Part shown: positions 33,063 to 37,073 of the stretch, one piece after another
Numbering within the stretch: the first letter of the stretch is position 1
Layout: each line of letters begins with the position of its first letter
Assembly (NCBI GenBank): GCA_902597695.1
Contig: CACJYH010000006.1
Span: 1-37,073 of the forward strand
From: an uncultured Pelagibacteraceae bacterium
GTDB lineage: Bacteria; Pseudomonadota; Alphaproteobacteria; Pelagibacterales; Pelagibacteraceae
Direction of reading: 5' to 3'
DNA length: 37,073 nucleotides
Position numbers and translations under genes: made by a program
The notes under the pieces: generated by a model
Seen by the model: the letters and a program-made list of their open reading frames with translations, nothing else
Told to the model about the DNA's origin: nothing
Databases searched by the model: none

Positions 33063-34429
33063 GAAAAAATTTAAATGTAATTGCAGCTTATACTATAATG
33101 ATGGGATTGATTATTCTTGTTGGCATTTTTCAATCTTGGAATATAGCTTTATCGATTTTTAATCTTTGTTTGATTTCAGCGGTCATGACAATGGGAGCTA
33201 ATATTCAATGGGGTTATGCTGGTCTAATTAACTTTGGTATAATGGGATATACTGCCCTAGGTGGTTTAGCGGCAGTTTTAATCTCAGTTGATCCAGTTCA
33301 AGAAGCATGGAGTGCAGGTGGATCTAATATTCTTTTAAGTCTTTTACTAATAATAGGAATGGTATTAGCTGTTAGATACGTATTAAAAAAATATGAAAAA
33401 TCAAAAGTTAGAACCTATATTATTGCAACTATTATAATTGCAGGAATAATAATCATTAGATTTGTATCTGAACCTGGGATTGAGGCTATAGAGGAAGTAG
33501 ATCCTGCAAAAACAGGATTTCTTGGTGGATTCGGTCTGCCTATTATTTTTTCTTGGATCGTTGGTGCCCTGTTTGCAGGTGGGTTAGCATTTGTAATTGG
33601 TAAAGTTGCTTTAGGTTTAAGGGCAGATTATTTGGCGATAGCCACTTTATTAATATCAGAAATTGTTATAGCAATAATTAAACACGAAGATTGGCTGACC
33701 AGAGGTGTAAAAAATGTTATTGGATTGAAGCGCCCTGCGCCTTATGAGGTTAACTTACAACAAACAGATTGGTTTATAAATTTAGTAGAAAAATTTAATT
33801 CAAGTAAATTGAATTTAATTACAGATTTAACGGAGAGACAATCTGCTCTAAATCAATTGGTCATTGAAGGATCATCAATTTTTGTAAAACTTTGTTATTC
33901 AGGTTTGTTTTTAATTGTCGTTATCATTCTATTAATTCTAACTCAAAAAGCACTTTACTCTCCGTGGGGTAGAATGATGAGAGCCATTAGAGATAATGAA
34001 GAGGCAGCGAATGCTATGGGCAAAAATGTGGTGAAACAACATTTGCTTATTTTTGTTTTGGGATCAGCTATAGTCGGTATTGCTGGTGCTATGTTAGTAA
34101 CACAAGATGGATTATTTACTCCTGGTAGCTACAGACCTATGCGTTATACTTTTTTAATTTGGGTGATGGTCATAGTAGGTGGCAGTGGAAATAATTTTGG
34201 TGCAATTTTGGGAGGCTTTGTGGTTTGGTTTTTATGGATTGAGTCAGCACCTATTGGATTATATTTAGTTAATTTAACAACAGCTGGTTTAGCTGACACT
34301 CACTTTTTAAAAGTTCATTTAATTGAAAGTGTCCCATATTTTAGATTTTTGATGATGGGAATAGGCCTGTTATTGATAATGAGATATAGACCAAAAGGTA
34401 TACTTCCAGAAAAAATAGAAATAAAATAA
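33059..34429 (+). CDS. livM: Branched-chain amino-acid ABC transporter permease LivM (system 2), enlarged
   Basis: 456 residues, roughly 100 more than system 1 LivM. Core landmarks remain: GANIQWGYAGLINFGIMGYTALGG, LGLRADYLAIATLLISEIV, coupling loop RMMRAIRDNEEAANAMGKN and GGSGNNFGAILGGFVVW. Extra material lies at about 100-160 (an additional KYEKSKV...GIEAIEEVDPAKTG segment with a membrane span) and 225-275 (an extracytoplasmic loop with NLQQTDWFINLVEKFN). Starts with GTG overlapping livH. Probably last substantial gene of the operon that begins at livH of system 1. Confidence 0.9.
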   Translation: MRKNLNVIAAYTIMMGLIILVGIFQSWNIALSIFNLCLISAVMTMGANIQWGYAGLINFGIMGYTALGGLAAVLISVDPVQEAWSAGGSNILLSLLLIIGMVLAVRYVLKKYEKSKVRTYIIATIIIAGIIIIRFVSEPGIEAIEEVDPAKTGFLGGFGLPIIFSWIVGALFAGGLAFVIGKVALGLRADYLAIATLLISEIVIAIIKHEDWLTRGVKNVIGLKRPAPYEVNLQQTDWFINLVEKFNSSKLNLITDLTERQSALNQLVIEGSSIFVKLCYSGLFLIVVIILLILTQKALYSPWGRMMRAIRDNEEAANAMGKNVVKQHLLIFVLGSAIVGIAGAMLVTQDGLFTPGSYRPMRYTFLIWVMVIVGGSGNNFGAILGGFVVWFLWIESAPIGLYLVNLTTAGLADTHFLKVHLIESVPYFRFLMMGIGLLLIMRYRPKGILPEKIEIK

Positions 34430-34434
34430 GAAAG

Positions 34435-34506
34435 ATGAAATATATAATTTTAGGTGCAGCTTTTGCTTGGGCTTTATATATGGCTGATAAATATTTATTT
34501 TTTTAA
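34435..34506 (+). CDS. Possible 23-residue single-span membrane peptide
   Basis: ATG at 34435 opens a 24-codon frame MKYIILGAAFAWALYMADKYLFF, hydrophobic throughout except a Lys start and a DK near the end, compatible with one short membrane span. An AAGAAAG stretch 3-9 bases upstream could serve as ribosome-binding site. It sits 5 bases after livM and its stop runs into the terminator, so it would be the last cistron of the operon. Such microproteins occur as transporter accessory subunits, but nothing here proves translation. Confidence 0.4.
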   Translation: MKYIILGAAFAWALYMADKYLFF

Positions 34507-34508
34507 AA

Positions 34509-34546
34509 AAAACCCCCAACATAAAAATGTCAGGGGTTTTAATTTT
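34509..34546. terminator. Bidirectional terminator between livM (system 2) and the convergent binding-protein gene
   Basis: Stem AAAACCCC / GGGGTTTT (34509-34516 and 34533-34540) with a small internal loop and a further ACAT/ATGT pair inside. T runs occur on both strands beyond the stem, so it can end transcripts from either side of the convergent genes. Confidence 0.88.
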
Positions 34547-34554
34547 AAGATAAA

Positions 34555-35736
34555 TTATCTTTGTTTTTTAGTTTTGAATTTTCCGCCTTTAACTTCTTGT
34601 TCTAAGAAAGAACCTTCAGCTTCACCGACGCTAGTAAAAGTAACTCCTGTTGCACCTTCATAGTTAACTTTTTTACCTTTAGCTAATAAATCTAAACCTT
34701 TTTTAAGTTCGCCTGGATAAATTTTTGTTCCAGGGCCGTTAGCAACATCCATCACATTTTTTGCGATTGATGCTCTATCAGCTGAATTACCTGCTTGCAT
34801 TGCTAAAACAATCAAAGCAGCTGCATCGTATGACTCACCAGTGTAAGGACCAGAACTATCAATGCCAGCAGCTTTTGCTACACCAGCAAAAACTCCAGCA
34901 CCTTTTCCAGTTGATCCAGGCATTGAACCAAAAGACTTTCTTAAATCTTTTCCAAATGTATCAACCAATGATTGACCAATCATACCATCTGACAAAATAA
35001 ATCTGTCAAATGCACCAGAGTCTAAAGAAGCTTGAATAATACCTTTTCCACCTTGGTCAAGATATCCAATAACAGCTACTGCATCACCACCTGCTGAAGC
35101 TAGTGTTGCAACCTCAGAAGAATAATCTGCTTTTCCATCTTCATGAGCATTTACTGTGGTTACTTTTATTCCATGAGCTTCTACTGCTGCTTTATAAACA
35201 TCAGCTAAACCTTTACCATAATCGTTGTTTGTATAAGTAATAGCTACACTTTTTACTTTTCTATCTTTAGTAATATCTGCAAGAATTTGTCCACCTCTAG
35301 CATCTGATGGAGCAGTTCTGAAGAAATACCCTTTATCATCTAGAGTTGTTAATCCCGGAGATGTTGCAGAAGGTGAAATCATTACCACACCATTTGGTAC
35401 AGCAACATTTGATGCAATAGCACCTGTTACACCTGAACAATCAGCACCCATGATTGCAGCAACACCTTGTGCAATAACACCTTCAGCTGCCGCTGTCGCT
35501 GCTGCTGAGTCAACACAAGTTGAGTCTGCTCTTACTACTGAAATTTTTTCTCCACCTAATAGTGAACCTGAGTCAGATGCTTCTTTAAAAGCAAGTTCTG
35601 CAGATGCAGCCATAGCAGGTGTAAGAGATTCTATAGGACCAGTGAAACCTAAAATTATTCCCATTTTTACTTCTGCAAAAACATTTGTTGTAAAACTTGA
35701 TACAAATATAAATGCAGCAATAATTAATTTTCTCAT
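34555..35736 (-). CDS. livK: Branched-chain amino-acid type substrate-binding protein (system 2)
   Basis: 393-residue periplasmic binding protein (Peripla_BP_6). Signal peptide MRKLIIAAFIFVSSFTTNVFA (cleavage before EVK), mature start VKMGIILGFTGPIESLTPAMAASAELAFKEA. A Cys pair is likely between the TCVDSAA and ADCSGVT segments, followed by ISPSATSPGLTTLD and AITYTNNDYGKGLADVYK, both typical. It is transcribed toward the Liv system 2 genes from its own promoter and carries an AGAGGA ribosome-binding site. It is clearly different from the first binding protein, so the two systems should take different substrates. Confidence 0.92.
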   Translation of the reverse strand: MRKLIIAAFIFVSSFTTNVFAEVKMGIILGFTGPIESLTPAMAASAELAFKEASDSGSLLGGEKISVVRADSTCVDSAAATAAAEGVIAQGVAAIMGADCSGVTGAIASNVAVPNGVVMISPSATSPGLTTLDDKGYFFRTAPSDARGGQILADITKDRKVKSVAITYTNNDYGKGLADVYKAAVEAHGIKVTTVNAHEDGKADYSSEVATLASAGGDAVAVIGYLDQGGKGIIQASLDSGAFDRFILSDGMIGQSLVDTFGKDLRKSFGSMPGSTGKGAGVFAGVAKAAGIDSSGPYTGESYDAAALIVLAMQAGNSADRASIAKNVMDVANGPGTKIYPGELKKGLDLLAKGKKVNYEGATGVTFTSVGEAEGSFLEQEVKGGKFKTKKQR

Positions 35737-35776
35737 TATATTCCTCTATTTGTTAACAATTTATAAAGACTAAATT

Positions 35777-35797
35777 AAATCTTATTTATATAGATTT
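35777..35797. promoter_or_regulatory. Inverted repeat in the divergent binding-protein/eutA intergenic region
   Basis: AAATCT (35777-35782) and AGATTT (35792-35797) separated by 9 bases, about 40 bases upstream of the binding-protein start on the minus strand. A plausible operator between the divergent promoters, but the AT-rich context makes chance occurrence fairly likely. Confidence 0.3.
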
Positions 35798-35873
35798 TCA
35801 ACCGCCAAATTATCTTATTTTATAATCTCTTTATTTAAACTAGACTAATTATTAAAGATTTTAAACGATTTTA

Positions 35874-36623
35874 ATGAAGTCTAATAAAATTCAACCACAA
35901 TTTATAAAAAAATATAATCCTAGAATAGGATTAATTGCCTTAGCTACTGATTTTATAATTGAAAAAGATTTTATCAAAATAATTAAAGATAAAGATATAG
36001 ATTTTTTTGTAAATAGAATTGAATGTTACAATCCATTATCAAAAGATAATTTAATTAAAATGTCTGAAAAAGTTACAGATGTTACTAAAAATATTTTACC
36101 AGATGAAAACATAGATTGCGTTGTGTACGGATGTACTTCTGGAACTATAGCTGTTGGACATGATACCATCGAAAGAAAAGTTAAAGAGGCGAAACCAAAA
36201 GCAAAAATTACAACACCAAGTACTGCAGCTATCAAAGCATTAAAAAAGTTAAATATAAAAAAAATAGCAATATTTACCCCTTATAGTAAAAAATTGAATG
36301 ATGAGATTATAGATTATTTTTTAAGTCAAGGTTTTGACATTGTTGCAAATACTTATCTAGATATCGCAGCTGACTATGATATTGGAAAAGTAGATCAAAA
36401 TTTTTTATTTAAAACTTTATCACAAATAGAAATTAAAAATGCTGATGCCTTATTTATTTCATGTACAGCTTTACCAGTATTAAATTTAATTGAAAGATTA
36501 GAGAAAGAATTAGGTAAGCCTGTTATTACAAGTAATCAATCATTAATCTGGGATACTTTAGAAAGTATTGGAATGAATAAAGATATTCAAGGCTTTGGAA
36601 AATTATTTAATTTAGATCGATGA
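35874..36623 (+). CDS. eutA: Asp/Glu racemase superfamily protein, EutA-like (ectoine utilisation)
   Basis: 249 residues with the two-cysteine plan of the maleate isomerase/arylmalonate decarboxylase/EutA branch: C87 in YGCTSGTIAVG and C197 in ISCTALPVL. PRIGLIALATDFIIEKDF at the N-terminus and KKIAIFTPYSKKLN at the second half start are typical of this branch. Followed by the ectoine hydrolase gene through an ATGA overlap, the context favours EutA of ectoine utilisation over maleate isomerase. The precise reaction of EutA is uncertain. There is no Shine-Dalgarno before the ATG. Confidence 0.7.
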   Translation: MKSNKIQPQFIKKYNPRIGLIALATDFIIEKDFIKIIKDKDIDFFVNRIECYNPLSKDNLIKMSEKVTDVTKNILPDENIDCVVYGCTSGTIAVGHDTIERKVKEAKPKAKITTPSTAAIKALKKLNIKKIAIFTPYSKKLNDEIIDYFLSQGFDIVANTYLDIAADYDIGKVDQNFLFKTLSQIEIKNADALFISCTALPVLNLIERLEKELGKPVITSNQSLIWDTLESIGMNKDIQGFGKLFNLDR

Positions 36624-37073
36624 GTCTTTTTACAAAAGAAGAATATAGGAATAGATTAAAAAAAGTTCAAAAAATGATGCAAGATAAAGGCATCGAATTA
36701 TTAATTTCTCATGATACGAATAACATAAATTACTTAACAGGTTATGATGCTTGGTCTTTTTATTATGCACAATGTGCAATAGTTCATGTCAATGCTGATG
36801 AACCTTTATGTTTTGTTAGAGATCAAGATGCAGGGGGAGCTTATCTAAAAACATATTTAAAAAGGGAGAATATAATCGTATATGATGAACACTACATTCA
36901 CACTTGGCCTAAGCATCCTTATGATTATTTAGTAGACATAATTAAGAATAAAAAATGGGATAAGCTTTCTATTGGTTTAGAGATGGATGCACATTATTTT
37001 ACCGCATTCTGTTATCAGAAAATTAGAGATGGTTTGCCCGATGCCAAAATCATAGACTCTGAAAGATTAGTTA
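36620..37073 (+). CDS. doeA: Ectoine hydrolase DoeA/EutD, M24 peptidase family (truncated by window edge)
   Basis: Starts at ATG 36620, overlapping eutA, and runs open to the window edge (151 codons seen of a usual 390-400). The N-terminal creatinase-like domain of M24 enzymes is visible. Segments NYLTGYDAWSFYYAQ, VRDQDAGGAYLKTYL, YDEHYIHTWPKHPYDYL and IGLEMDAHYFTAFCY match the ectoine hydrolase subgroup better than prolidase or aminopeptidase P as I recall them. It would open the ectoine ring to N-acetyl-diaminobutyrate. The metal-binding catalytic domain lies beyond the window, so activity cannot be judged. Confidence 0.8.
   Translation, partial: MSLFTKEEYRNRLKKVQKMMQDKGIELLISHDTNNINYLTGYDAWSFYYAQCAIVHVNADEPLCFVRDQDAGGAYLKTYLKRENIIVYDEHYIHTWPKHPYDYLVDIIKNKKWDKLSIGLEMDAHYFTAFCYQKIRDGLPDAKIIDSERLV

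Noticed and set aside
35450..35773. Plus-strand open frame over the start of the second binding-protein gene
   Set aside because: Antisense to a signal peptide and conserved N-terminal domain of a well-supported gene; no independent ribosome-binding site or domain.
1..37073. CRISPR array, tRNA or rRNA genes
   Set aside because: No regularly spaced repeats and no recognisable tRNA or rRNA sequence were found by reading the intergenic regions.

Overview
The window is a compact, very AT-rich chromosome segment (about 30% G+C by eye, not computed). Genes are separated by a few bases or overlap through ATGA/TAATG junctions, and there are no insertion sequences, tRNAs, rRNAs or CRISPR arrays. Protein style and content point to an alphaproteobacterium of the Pelagibacterales (SAR11) type: type IV pilus genes, several Liv-type amino-acid transporters, an ectoine hydrolase gene and small, lysine/asparagine-rich proteins. 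This placement is inferred from gene content and base composition, not from a marker gene.

Region 1 (1-9830) is a type IV pilus locus. A PilM-PilN fusion, PilO, PilP, a short secretin lipoprotein, the assembly ATPase PilB and the platform protein PilC form one plus-strand operon. The order resembles MSHA/type II secretion more than the classical pilMNOPQ locus. A minus-strand triplet follows (two STAS anti-sigma-factor antagonists and an RsbW-like kinase), and then two pilin genes on the plus strand.

Region 2 (9905-17217) looks like a sensory locus. It holds an ammonium transporter fused to a SpoIIE/RsbU PP2C phosphatase, an outer-membrane barrel with a TPR-like N-terminus, a FecR-domain protein with a huge polylysine tail, a CHASE2-SpoIIE phosphatase, and a small lipoprotein. 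With the kinase and STAS pair in region 1 it supplies all parts of a partner-switching cascade except an obvious output: no sigma factor is in the window. My leading hypothesis is an ammonium- and envelope-responsive partner switch that controls the adjacent pilus. This is the most interesting part of the window.

Region 3 (17283-21685) holds two tandem paralogous surface proteins, each a beta-propeller of about five short repeats followed by an autotransporter-type barrel. Region 4 (21690-22979) has glutaredoxin, a DUF2805 protein and a LysE-family exporter with a striking hairpin in the leader.

Region 5 (23070-35736) is a double branched-chain/amphipathic amino-acid transport block. It runs livK, terminator, livHMGF, azlCD, a CsiD/GlaH-type glutarate hydroxylase, a divergent ProC-like reductase, livGFHM, and then a convergent second substrate-binding protein behind a bidirectional terminator. 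The right edge (35874-37073) starts an ectoine catabolism operon: an EutA-like racemase-family protein and a truncated ectoine hydrolase DoeA/EutD. No gene-free stretch exceeds 300 bases.
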